64,000 nucleotides of DNA from Mycolicibacterium austroafricanum (GTDB taxonomy: Bacteria; Actinomycetota; Actinomycetes; Mycobacteriales; Mycobacteriaceae). The stretch covers positions 364,911 to 428,910 of the forward strand of contig NZ_HG964452.1 of the NCBI RefSeq assembly GCF_000612725.1. Reading direction: 5' to 3'. The translations under genes and the position numbers were made by a program. Below are positions 22,640 to 30,678 of this stretch, piece after piece; position 1 is the first letter of the stretch, and each line of letters starts with the position of its first letter. The notes below the pieces were generated by a model. That model worked only from the letters and a program-made list of their open reading frames with translations. It did no database searches and was not told the DNA's origin.

Positions 22640-23821
22640 TCAGGGCCGCAGGATGACCTTCACCGCACCGTCCTGCTTCTGTTGGAAGATCTTGTAGGCG
22701 TGCGGAGCCTCCTCCATCGGCAGAACGTGGGTGGCGAAGGTGTCGACGCCCAGCGGGTCCGAGTCGGTCAGCAGCGGCATGATGTCGTCGACCCACTTCT
22801 TGACGTTCGCCTGCCCCATCCGCACCTGGATCTGCTTGTCGAACAGCGTCAGCATCGGCATCGGGTCCGCCATGCCGCCGTACACGCCGATCAGCGACAG
22901 CGTGCCTCCGCGCCGCACGCAGTCGATCGCGGTGTACAACGCGTCCAGGCGGTCCAGCCCGGCTTTCTGCATCATCGGTTTGGCGACGGCGTCGGGCAGC
23001 AGCGCCGTGGCCTGCTGGGCGATCTTGGCCACCGGCGACCCGTGCGCCTCCATGCCGACGGCGTCGATCACCGAGTCGCTGCCACGCCCGCCGGTGAGGC
23101 GGCGCACCTCGTCGCCGACGGACCCGTCGACGATCGACGCGTCGATCGTGTGGATGCCGCGCGCGATGGCCCGGTCCAGCCGCTCGGGCACCAGATCCAC
23201 CGCGAACACCTGGTAGCCGAGGTGCTGGGCGATCCGGGCGGCCATGTCCCCGATCGGGCCGAGGCCGAGGACCGTGACCGTGCCGCCGTCGGGCACGTCG
23301 GCGGAGGCCACCGCCTGCCACGCGGTGGGTAACACATCGGACAGATACACGAACCGCGAATCCGGCGGGCCGTCAGGGACTTTGATGTGGGTGAACTGTG
23401 CCTGCGGCACCCGTAGGTACTCGGCCTGCCCACCGGGCACCGAGCCGTAGAGCTCCGAATAGCCGAACAGCGCCGCCCCCATCCCCTGGTCGCGGACCTG
23501 GGTGGTCTCGCACTGGGTGTAGAGCTTGCGGTCGCACATGAAGCAATGTCCGCAGGAGATCTGGAACGGGATCACCACCCGGTCCCCCACTGCCAGATTC
23601 GACACCGCGCTACCGACCTCGCGGACCACCCCCATCGGCTCGTGTCCGAGGATGTCGCCCTCGTTCATGAACGCGCCCAGCACCTCGTAGAGGTGGAGGT
23701 CGGAGCCGCAGATGTTCGTCGACGTCACTTCGATGACCGCGTCGGTGGGCTCTTCGATTTTCGGATCGGGGACGGAGTCGACTCGTACGTCGCGCCGTCC
23801 ATGCCAGGTGACTGCCCTCAT
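22640..23821 (-). CDS. Zinc-dependent alcohol dehydrogenase (formaldehyde dehydrogenase-like)
   Basis: 393 residues from MRAVTWHGRRDVRVDSVPDP. Medium-chain dehydrogenase motifs are present: catalytic zinc residues in NICGSDLHLYE and ILGHEPMGVV, structural-zinc cysteines in SCGHCFMCDRKLYTQC, and an NAD-binding VTVLGLGPIGDMAARIAQHLG. The pattern is that of glutathione-independent formaldehyde dehydrogenase-like proteins, though the substrate is uncertain. It is divergent from the hemerythrin gene. A longer start at 23986 would overlap that gene's upstream region. Confidence 0.88.
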   Translation of the reverse strand: MRAVTWHGRRDVRVDSVPDPKIEEPTDAVIEVTSTNICGSDLHLYEVLGAFMNEGDILGHEPMGVVREVGSAVSNLAVGDRVVIPFQISCGHCFMCDRKLYTQCETTQVRDQGMGAALFGYSELYGSVPGGQAEYLRVPQAQFTHIKVPDGPPDSRFVYLSDVLPTAWQAVASADVPDGGTVTVLGLGPIGDMAARIAQHLGYQVFAVDLVPERLDRAIARGIHTIDASIVDGSVGDEVRRLTGGRGSDSVIDAVGMEAHGSPVAKIAQQATALLPDAVAKPMMQKAGLDRLDALYTAIDCVRRGGTLSLIGVYGGMADPMPMLTLFDKQIQVRMGQANVKKWVDDIMPLLTDSDPLGVDTFATHVLPMEEAPHAYKIFQQKQDGAVKVILRP

Positions 23822-23976
23822 GGGCCGCTCACTACCCAGTGTCGGTGGATTCAAACGCCGCGGTGGTGCTACGTCGTGTTTCCGGGCGGGTGGTTCCGGG
23901 TATCGAAATCGCTGGCGCTCCGCGAAGACGCGAGCCCGCACCCAGCCCAAAGATCTACTGCAGCACGGAGGTTCAC

Positions 23977-24549
23977 GTGAGCACACCGACCATCGGATCC
24001 GCTCGGGACGTCGTCGACTACCTCAAGACGCAACACGAGACCATCAAGGCACTGTTCATCGAGACGCTGGACGCCGCCGACGCGTCCACCCGCCAGGAGG
24101 CGTTCACCCGGCTGCGGACCATGCTCGCGGTCCACGAGACCGCCGAAGAGATGGTGGTTCACCCGCGGGTGCGCCGCAAGGTCGAGGGCGGTGAGCAGAT
24201 CGCCGACGACCGGCTCGTCGAAGAGCACGACGCCAAGGTGCTGCTGCGCGACATCGAGAAGCTGCCCATCGACAGCGCCGAGTTCAGCAAGGCGCTGATC
24301 CATCTGCAGGCGGCGGTGCTCGAGCACGCCCGACACGAGGAAGAGCTCGAGTTCACGGCGCTGGAGGCCGCGGTCGGCGACGACGAGCTGGCCAAGCTCG
24401 CCGACGCCGTCGAGATCGCCGAGCGGATCGCGCCGACCCATCCGCACCCCGGGGTCGAATCCGCGGCGGCCAACTTCGCCGCGGGCCCCTTCGCATCGGT
24501 GTTGGACCGCGCCCGCGACGCACTCGGGGCAGTGTTCGCCAAACGGTGA
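23977..24549 (+). CDS. Hemerythrin-domain protein
   Basis: 190 residues from a GTG with ggagg upstream. The four-helix hemerythrin region has metal-ligand positions in KTQHETIKALF, VHETAEEMVVHP, LVEEHDAKVLL and LEHARHEEELEF. The family binds a di-iron centre and senses or stores oxygen, NO or iron; in mycobacteria several are linked to SigF or redox stress. It is cytoplasmic. The following flavin reductase starts within 12 bp, so they form an operon. Confidence 0.85.
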   Translation: MSTPTIGSARDVVDYLKTQHETIKALFIETLDAADASTRQEAFTRLRTMLAVHETAEEMVVHPRVRRKVEGGEQIADDRLVEEHDAKVLLRDIEKLPIDSAEFSKALIHLQAAVLEHARHEEELEFTALEAAVGDDELAKLADAVEIAERIAPTHPHPGVESAAANFAAGPFASVLDRARDALGAVFAKR

Positions 24550-24560
24550 TCCAACCGGCT

Positions 24561-25067
24561 ATGGACGAGCACAACGACGGCGGCGCCGAAGCGTTCGAGA
24601 AGCTGACCTCGCTTCTCGACTACCCGATGTTCGTCGTCACGACCGCGGCAGGGGACCATCGGTCCGGCTGCCTCGTCGGCTTCACATCGCAGACCAGCAT
24701 CCACCCGGCCAGGTTCCTGGTCGGTCTGTCCCGCAAGAACCACACCTTCGGGGTGGCCGCAGACGCCGACCATCTGGCCCTGCACCTGTTGCCCCGTACC
24801 GAATTGGACCTGGCCCGGTTATTCGGCGAGAAGACCGGGGACACCGCGGACAAGTTCACGCAGTGCGCGTGGCACCCGGGGCCGCACGGGATGCCGATCC
24901 TCGACGCGGCGGCAGGGTGGTTCGTCGGGCGGGTGCTGCGCCGCTTCGACGTGGGCGACCACGTCGGCCACCTCCTCGAGCCGGTCGCGGGCAGCGCCCC
25001 CGAGAACCTCGGCGACCTGATCACGTTCTCCGACGTCCGCGACCTTGAGCCCGGCCACGAGGCATGA
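24561..25067 (+). CDS. Flavin reductase domain protein
   Basis: 168 residues from MDEHNDGGAEAFEKLTSLL. The split-barrel flavin reductase fold is shown by YPMFVVTTAAGDHRSGCLVGFTSQTS, RFLVGLSRKNHTFGVAADAD and LARLFGEKTGDTADKF. It would supply reduced FMN or FAD to partners. A GTG start at 24546 is also possible. Its stop overlaps the next gene (ATGA), and with the upstream hemerythrin gene it forms a three-gene operon. Confidence 0.82.
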   Translation: MDEHNDGGAEAFEKLTSLLDYPMFVVTTAAGDHRSGCLVGFTSQTSIHPARFLVGLSRKNHTFGVAADADHLALHLLPRTELDLARLFGEKTGDTADKFTQCAWHPGPHGMPILDAAAGWFVGRVLRRFDVGDHVGHLLEPVAGSAPENLGDLITFSDVRDLEPGHEA

Positions 25068-25777
25068 CCACGGTGCGGAGGCTGGCCGAGGGTGCGGCCG
25101 TCGAAGACCACGGCTACCGGCCCGCGCCGGCGGGGCTGCGGGCGAACATGATCTTCAGCGCGGACGGGGCCGCGGGCTTCGCCGGCCGGGCCGGGCCGCT
25201 GTCGTGCCCGGCGGACCACACGCTGCTGCTCGCGCTGCGCGCCTACGCGGACGTGGTGCTCGTCGGCGCGGGCACCGCACGCGCCGAGAACTACGGCCCG
25301 GTGCGGCTGCGCGCAGAACATCTCGCCCAGCGCCGCGAATTGGGACTGGGTGAGCAGCCGCCCGCGATCGCGGTGGTGTCCCGGTCGGGCCGGCTGCCCG
25401 AGAGCATGTTCGGCTCCGTCCCGCCGATCCTGGTCACCAGCGCCCGCGGGCGGCAGCCCCGGCCGCCCGGCGTCGAAAAGTCCTGTGAGGTCATGGTTTG
25501 CGGCGACGAGCAGGTCGACCTCGCCGAGGCTGTCCGCCGGCTGCGGGCGCAGGGCAGTCACCGGATCCTGTGCGAAGGAGGTCCCACGCTGCTCAACGAG
25601 CTGGTGGAAGCCGACCTCGTCGACGAGCTGTGCGTGACCCTGGCGCCGCGGCTGGCGGGCAGCCAGCCCCTCGGCGTGGGCCGACCGGCGCGCCTCACCA
25701 GCCCGCCGGGTCTGCGGCTGGCGCACCTCCTGGCCGGCGCCGACGACTACGTCTACCTCAAGTACGTGCGCCCCTGA
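25064..25777 (+). CDS. RibD C-terminal (dihydrofolate reductase-like) reductase
   Basis: 237 residues, ATGA-coupled to the flavin reductase. RibD_C motifs: LRANMIFSADGAAGFAG, DVVLVGAGTARAENYGPVRL and HRILCEGGPTLLNELVEADLVDELC. No deaminase domain is present, so this is a stand-alone NADPH-dependent reductase like those beside mycobacterial flavin genes. It probably reduces a pyrimidine or pteridine substrate; the exact one is unknown. It is convergent with the SDR. Confidence 0.82.
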   Translation: MTTVRRLAEGAAVEDHGYRPAPAGLRANMIFSADGAAGFAGRAGPLSCPADHTLLLALRAYADVVLVGAGTARAENYGPVRLRAEHLAQRRELGLGEQPPAIAVVSRSGRLPESMFGSVPPILVTSARGRQPRPPGVEKSCEVMVCGDEQVDLAEAVRRLRAQGSHRILCEGGPTLLNELVEADLVDELCVTLAPRLAGSQPLGVGRPARLTSPPGLRLAHLLAGADDYVYLKYVRP

Positions 25778-25784
25778 GAGCAGC

Positions 25785-26639
25785 TCAGCCGGGCAGAGTT
25801 TCGCCGCCGATCGGGGCGAGCACCTCTCCGCTGTAGTACGACGACATCCGCGACGCCGCGAAGAACACATAGGAGGGCGCGATCTCATCCGGTTGCGCGG
25901 CACGGCCCATCGGCACGTGCTCGCCGAACGACGCCGTCTTCTCCGCGTCCATGGTGGCGGGAATCAGCGGAGTCCAGACCGGACCGGGCGCCACACAGTT
26001 GACGCGGATGTTGCGGTCGGCCAGCGACTGGGCCAGCGAGTAGGTCAGCGCGATGACCGCACCCTTGGTCGCCGAATAGTCGATGAGGGTCTTGTTGCCC
26101 CGTAGTCCGTTGATGGAGCCGGTGTTGATGATCGCCGACCCGTCGGGCAGATGCTGCAGCGCGGCCTTGGTCACGTGGAAGAAGCTGTCGATGTTGACCG
26201 CGAACGTGCGCCGCCACTGCTTGTCGCTGATCTCGGCGAGGTCGGACACCGGCGACTGAAACGCCACGTTGTTGACCACGATGTCCAGTCCGCCAAGCTG
26301 TTTGACCGTCTCCGCCACGACACCGCGGCAGTGCGACGGATCCGCCAGGTCGCCCGGCAGCTGAATGCCGCGTTGCCCGGCGGCCTCGATCAGCGACACC
26401 GTGTGTGCAGCGTCGGCCTGCTCCTCCAGGTACGCGATCGCGACGTCGGCGCCCTCCTTGGCGAACGCGATCGCGACCGCCCGACCGATCCCGGAGTCTC
26501 CCCCGGTGATCAGCGCACGCTTACCCGAGAGCAGCCCGGTGCCGGTGTAGTCACGCATCTCGTCGCGCGGCTGTGGTGTCATGTCCGCGGTCTGGCCGGG
26601 GTACGGGATCACCCCTTCGGGTGTCACATCATCGCTCAC
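25785..26639 (-). CDS. Short-chain dehydrogenase (general-stress type)
   Basis: 284 residues. After an N-terminal extension with VIPYPGQTADMTPQP comes the Rossmann motif ALITGGDSGIGRAVA, then NNVAFQ (the NNAG position) and the catalytic Ser and YxxxK in IINTGSINGLRG and DYSATKGAVIAL. The extension is typical of the YdaD/GSP39-like SDRs induced by stress. Cytoplasmic NAD(P)H oxidoreductase; substrate unknown. Confidence 0.85.
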   Translation of the reverse strand: MSDDVTPEGVIPYPGQTADMTPQPRDEMRDYTGTGLLSGKRALITGGDSGIGRAVAIAFAKEGADVAIAYLEEQADAAHTVSLIEAAGQRGIQLPGDLADPSHCRGVVAETVKQLGGLDIVVNNVAFQSPVSDLAEISDKQWRRTFAVNIDSFFHVTKAALQHLPDGSAIINTGSINGLRGNKTLIDYSATKGAVIALTYSLAQSLADRNIRVNCVAPGPVWTPLIPATMDAEKTASFGEHVPMGRAAQPDEIAPSYVFFAASRMSSYYSGEVLAPIGGETLPG

Positions 26640-26672
26640 GGCGCACGCGTACCCGAGCGGGCCGGGCCGAAA

Positions 26673-27188
26673 CTACGGTGTCGGGGGTTTCGGTGCGCCG
26701 TCGCGCATGGACAGGGGCAGCACCAACCAGAACATCATGAACAGGATCAGGGCGCAGCCACCCGCGACGAGCGCCGGAAACAGGCCCGCCACGGCGTCGA
26801 AGATGATGACGGTCATCCCCGTCACGGCGACTGCGAGCAGCACCAACCCGGCGTAGGCGCACCGATGGGCGGCCCGCACCAGCGCATCGAGGCGGTGGCG
26901 ACGAAACAGCAGCCGGTGCATGCCCACGGGGGCGACCAGCAGAGCGGTCGAGGCCACTGCGGCAGACACCGTCGCCAGGTAGACCATCTGCATCGAGTCG
27001 TCGAGGATGTCGAAGCGCTGCTGGAACGGCAGCGTCAGCAGAAAGCCGGTCAACAGCTGTACACCGGTCTGCACGACGCGAAGCTCCTGCAGCAGGCTGG
27101 CCCAGTTGCGATCCAGCCGCTCGGTCGCGGTCTCGTTGCGCCGACGGGTATCCCGACTCGCGTCGTCTGCCCCGCCATCCTCGTCCAC
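26673..27188 (-). CDS. DUF6328-like membrane protein
   Basis: 171 residues from a GTG with gggagg 8 nt upstream. After a charged N-terminus (RNETATERLDRNWASLLQELR) there are about four membrane segments, beginning GVQLLTGFLLTLPFQQRF and followed by VYLATVSAAVASTALLVAP, then two more in the C-terminal half. The arrangement fits DUF6328. Function unknown. It is divergent from the DUF4235 gene. Confidence 0.65.
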   Translation of the reverse strand: MDEDGGADDASRDTRRRNETATERLDRNWASLLQELRVVQTGVQLLTGFLLTLPFQQRFDILDDSMQMVYLATVSAAVASTALLVAPVGMHRLLFRRHRLDALVRAAHRCAYAGLVLLAVAVTGMTVIIFDAVAGLFPALVAGGCALILFMMFWLVLPLSMRDGAPKPPTP

Positions 27189-27305
27189 CGGCCGATCCTC
27201 CCACCCGCGATGCCGCCGTGCACCGGGTTTGACCAGCGTCCGCCTGGGTAGACGACCAGCAAGCCTCGCTGCGCCGCAAACATATTGGAGCGACTTGGAG
27301 TGATG

Positions 27306-27581
27306 ATGAGCAGACTCGCACGATCGCTGTACACGCCGCTGTCGGTGGCCACCGGAGTGGGCGGCGGCCTGCTGGCCGGGGCGATCTTCGGCCAGATCTG
27401 GAAGCGGATCGGCGAGAACGACGCCGAGCCGCCCGATCCGAAGGACCTCAGCCACTCCACCGCGACGGTGATGACGGCGGCCGCGATCCAGGGCCTGATC
27501 GTCGGCATCGTGCGGGCGACCGTCCAACGCGCAGGAGCCCACGGATATCGGGCCGTCACCCATGAGACGCCGCCGGCGTAA
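27306..27581 (+). CDS. DUF4235 membrane protein
   Basis: 91 residues, starting MSRLARSLYTPLSVATGVGG, preceded by ggag. A glycine-rich membrane segment (GVGGGLLAGAIFGQIWKRI) and a second segment (ATVMTAAAIQGLIVGIVRA) around a polar loop match DUF4235, a small actinobacterial membrane protein of unknown function often found beside stress genes. Confidence 0.75.
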   Translation: MSRLARSLYTPLSVATGVGGGLLAGAIFGQIWKRIGENDAEPPDPKDLSHSTATVMTAAAIQGLIVGIVRATVQRAGAHGYRAVTHETPPA

Positions 27582-27656
27582 CCTCGCCGCCGAGTTCAAA
27601 GGCGTTTCACAGTCATAGGTGAGCGGCTTCTCAGCCAACGGCCGCACCGTGGTGGC

Positions 27657-27917
27657 ATGGCAGGCATCATCGACTATCCGCAGGCAACGGACCACGCCGC
27701 GCGTGAAACGCGGCTGACGTGGCTGACCGCCGTGTTCGCAGTCGTCGCGAGTTTCGCCATGCTGCTGTCCGCGACGCCGGGAACGGTGTCGCCGGTGGCG
27801 TACTGGACGGTGACGTCGATAGCCCTTGCGACGGTGCTGATCGTGTTCGTCGCCGGGGAATGCGCGTGGGACCGCATGGTGGACCGAGCTCGCGCCGCCG
27901 GGGTGGTCGGACGCTGA
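27657..27917 (+). CDS. Small two-TM membrane protein
   Basis: 86 residues, MAGIIDYPQATDHAARETRL..., with two predicted membrane helices (WLTAVFAVVASFAMLLSATP and AYWTVTSIALATVLIVFVAG) and a basic tail. No family recognised. It is convergent with the gene at 27931. Confidence 0.55.
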   Translation: MAGIIDYPQATDHAARETRLTWLTAVFAVVASFAMLLSATPGTVSPVAYWTVTSIALATVLIVFVAGECAWDRMVDRARAAGVVGR

Positions 27918-27930
27918 TCACCCGGTCGTG

Positions 27931-28602
27931 TCACGGCCTCAGCGGGGCCAACATCACCGCAGGCCGTGGCATGCGCCACCGCGCACAACCTTCGTCGAGC
28001 GCGTCGTCGACCGCTGAAGCGATCGCCCGCAACTCCCCCGTCCGGCCGCCCAGCCATCTCGAGGCTGCCCCGCCGGCCAGGCTGATCCGGGTCGGGTTCG
28101 ACCCGCAGCTGCGCAACAGCGCCACCCGGCACAGCACGCGTTCCGTCGCTGCACCCCACTCCGCCGCACCCGCGGAATCATCGATGTCGCAATGTATTCC
28201 GACAACGTCGAGGCGGTGCTCGCCGAGCACCGCGGGGCCCCGGTCGTCCAGGTAGACGTGCTTCGTCGGCTGCGGGCATTCGGTCAGAACGTCGATGTGC
28301 CGGTCGGTCGACGCGACGAACCGCACGACGCCGAGCGCCGCCGCGCGGCGGATCGTGTCGCTCACCCGGTCGCAGCGCAGCACCACGTGAATGGGACGTA
28401 TACCGGCGGCCCGAGCCAGATCCAATTCCTCCCCGCCGCAGACAGCCACCGCGACGCCTTGCGCGCGCACGCATGCGGCCACGGCAGGATCACCCAACGC
28501 GGCGGCCGGCAGTCCGCATCCAGCGATCGACAGGATGCGTCGCACGGAATTCATGGAGGCGGGCAGTAGATGCCTGGCCGGGGGAACGTCCACGAGCGTC
28601 AT
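27931..28602 (-). CDS. LysA/alanine-racemase-barrel-like protein lacking PLP lysine
   Basis: 223 residues. The segment VAVCGGEELDLARAAGIRPIHVVLRCDRVSDTIRRAAALGVVRFVASTDRHIDVL resembles the fold-III PLP barrel of diaminopimelate decarboxylases (the S-GGEL, GI-P-I and V-DS-EI positions). The usual PLP-binding Lys near the N-terminus is not visible and the protein is about half the normal length. It is probably a degenerate or regulatory paralog. It diverges from the kdp operon; whether it responds to potassium is unknown. Confidence 0.5.
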   Translation of the reverse strand: MTLVDVPPARHLLPASMNSVRRILSIAGCGLPAAALGDPAVAACVRAQGVAVAVCGGEELDLARAAGIRPIHVVLRCDRVSDTIRRAAALGVVRFVASTDRHIDVLTECPQPTKHVYLDDRGPAVLGEHRLDVVGIHCDIDDSAGAAEWGAATERVLCRVALLRSCGSNPTRISLAGGAASRWLGGRTGELRAIASAVDDALDEGCARWRMPRPAVMLAPLRP

Positions 28603-28838
28603 GAATTCGGTGTACTCGCGCAGCCTGGGAGCCGTCCGTGATCCTTACGGATCCTTCACGGGAGGTTCCCAGACTTTGACGCCGTCCTGACGCCCCGCAT
28701 GGAGTCCGTAAAAAGCGTTGGCGGGACCGTCAAGAAACCGTCAACGCGCAGGTCACTCCCCGTTGCCCGGCCGTACGTTGGCCTGCGCACACCGCCATCG
28801 GGGCGGGTGCGTAAACGAGCGCAGGAGAACTGACAACC
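28603..28838 (+). promoter_or_regulatory. kdp promoter region with 11-bp-phased direct repeats
   Basis: 236 bp upstream of the kdp genes. Two pairs of direct repeats have the 11-bp spacing typical of OmpR/PhoB-family response regulators: tgacgcc at 28677-28683 and 28688-28694, and ccgtcaa at 28727-28733 and 28738-28744. KdpE, encoded at the end of the operon, belongs to that family and is the obvious candidate to bind them. Confidence 0.5.
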
Positions 28839-28925
28839 GTGACCTCCGTGGTGATCTACATCGTGCTGACGGTGGCGATCTTCGCCGTCCTCGGCGTCGT
28901 CCAGAAGTGGGTGGAGAGTCTGTGA
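28839..28925 (+). CDS. Small KdpF-like membrane peptide upstream of kdpF (28 aa)
   Basis: GTG start 9 nt after aggag. It encodes 28 residues, beginning VTSVVIYIVLTVAIFAVLGV and ending QKWVESL, a single membrane helix. Its stop overlaps the kdpF GTG (GTGA), the same coupling that links kdpF to kdpA. It may be a second KdpF-type subunit stabiliser or a translational leader. Too short for standard gene callers. Confidence 0.6.
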   Translation: MTSVVIYIVLTVAIFAVLGVVQKWVESL

Positions 28926-29008
28926 CCCAGAACCTGATCGGCCTCGCCCTCGCGGCCCTGATCGCGGTGTTCCTCTTTGCGGCCCTGCTCTTCCCTGAGA
29001 GGTTCTGA
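28922..29008 (+). CDS. kdpF: K+-transporting ATPase subunit KdpF
   Basis: 28 residues, GTG start, beginning [20 protein letters not shown] and ending LLFPERF. The helix and the final LFPE(R/K)F are the KdpF signature. It stabilises the KdpABC complex in the membrane. Both ends overlap neighbouring genes (GTGA with the upstream peptide, TGATG with kdpA). Confidence 0.85.
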   Translation: MTQNLIGLALAALIAVFLFAALLFPERF

Positions 29009-30678
29009 TGAGTACCGGACCTGCGGGGATCCTGTTCCTCGCCTCGCTTGTGATTGCGCTGGTCGCGGTGCACGTGCCGCTCGGCGACTACATGTACCGC
29101 GTGTACAACACGGCGAAGGACTCACGCGCCGAAAATGTCGTGTACCGACTGATCGGCGCCGATCCGAAGGCCGAACAGACCTGGGGGGCGTACGCCCGCA
29201 GCGTGCTGGCCTTCTCGGCCGTGAGCCTGCTGTTCCTGTTCATCCTCCAACTCGTGCAGGGCCGGTTGCCGTTGGCGCTGACCGACCCGGGTACGCCGAT
29301 GACGCCGGCGCTGGCGTGGAACACCGCGGTCAGCTTCGTGACCAACACGAACTGGCAGGCCTACTCAGGCGAGTCCACTCACGGCCATCTGGTCCAGATG
29401 GCCGGCCTGGCCGTGCAGAACTTCGTCTCCGCCGCGGTCGGGATGGCGGTGGCGATCGCGCTGGTGCGCGGCTTCGCCAGGAAACGCACCGGCGAGCTGG
29501 GCAATTTCTGGGTCGACCTGGTCCGCGGCACCATCCGCATTCTGCTGCCCATCTCCGTCATCGCCGCGATTCTGCTGATCACTGGCGGCGCGATCCAGAA
29601 CTTCCACAACTACGACCAGGTCGTCAACACCCTCGCCGGCGCGCAACAGACCATCCCCGGTGGCCCGGTCGCCAGCCAGGAAGCCATCAAAGATCTCGGC
29701 ACCAACGGCGGCGGCTTCTACAACGTCAACTCTGCCCATCCGTTCGAGAATCCGACGACCTGGACGAACTGGATCGAGATCTTCCTGCTGCTGGTAATCG
29801 CTTTCTCGCTGCCGCGCACCTTCGGCCGCATGGTCGGCAACAAGAAGCAGGGCTACGCGATCGTCGGGGTGCAGGCGGTGCTTGCCGTCATCAGCTGGAG
29901 CGCGACGCTGTTCTTCCAGTTGCAGGCACACGGCACGGTCCCGACCGCAGTCGGAGCGGCGATGGAAGGTGTCGAGCAGCGTTTCGGCGTGGCCAACTCG
30001 GCGGTTTTCGCGGCCTCGACGACGCTGACGTCCACGGGGTCGGTGGACTCGTTCCACGACTCCTACACCAGCCTGGGGGGCCTGGTTCTGTTGTTCAACA
30101 TGCAGCTGGGCGAGGTGGCACCGGGCGGTGTCGGCGCGGGCCTGTACGGAATCCTGATCCTCGCCGTGATCACGGTGTTCGTCGCCGGCCTGATGGTCGG
30201 GCGCACTCCGGAGTACCTCGGCAAGAAGATCACGCCCCGTGAGATCAAGCTGGCCGCAACCTATTTCCTGGTCACCCCGTTGATTGTGCTGACCGGAACC
30301 GCGGTGGCCATGGCGATGCCCGGTCAGCGTGCCGGCATGCTCAACACAGGGCCGCACGGACTGTCGGAGGTGTTGTACGCCTTCACGTCAGCGGCCAACA
30401 ACAACGGGTCGGCATTCGCCGGAATCACCGTCAACACCGAGTGGTACAACACGGCCCTCGGGTTGGCCATGGTGTTCGGACGTTTCCTGCCGATCATTCT
30501 CGCGCTCGCCCTGGCGGGTTCGCTTGCCCAGCAGGGCAAGACGCCACCCTCCATCGGCACATTGCCCACCCACCGACCTCAGTTCGTCGGCATGGTCGCC
30601 GGCGTGACGCTGATCCTGGTCGCCCTGACCTTCCTGCCCATGCTCGCGCTCGGGCCTCTCGCTGAAGGAATCCACTGA
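29008..30678 (+). CDS. kdpA: K+-transporting ATPase subunit A (K+-selective channel subunit)
   Basis: 556 residues with about ten membrane helices. Selectivity-filter-like glycine motifs appear in each repeat: [32 protein letters not shown] and [12 protein letters not shown]. KdpA forms the potassium pathway of the Kdp pump (superfamily of K+ transporters). The length is normal, and start and stop overlap kdpF and kdpB. Confidence 0.95.
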   Translation: MSTGPAGILFLASLVIALVAVHVPLGDYMYRVYNTAKDSRAENVVYRLIGADPKAEQTWGAYARSVLAFSAVSLLFLFILQLVQGRLPLALTDPGTPMTPALAWNTAVSFVTNTNWQAYSGESTHGHLVQMAGLAVQNFVSAAVGMAVAIALVRGFARKRTGELGNFWVDLVRGTIRILLPISVIAAILLITGGAIQNFHNYDQVVNTLAGAQQTIPGGPVASQEAIKDLGTNGGGFYNVNSAHPFENPTTWTNWIEIFLLLVIAFSLPRTFGRMVGNKKQGYAIVGVQAVLAVISWSATLFFQLQAHGTVPTAVGAAMEGVEQRFGVANSAVFAASTTLTSTGSVDSFHDSYTSLGGLVLLFNMQLGEVAPGGVGAGLYGILILAVITVFVAGLMVGRTPEYLGKKITPREIKLAATYFLVTPLIVLTGTAVAMAMPGQRAGMLNTGPHGLSEVLYAFTSAANNNGSAFAGITVNTEWYNTALGLAMVFGRFLPIILALALAGSLAQQGKTPPSIGTLPTHRPQFVGMVAGVTLILVALTFLPMLALGPLAEGIH

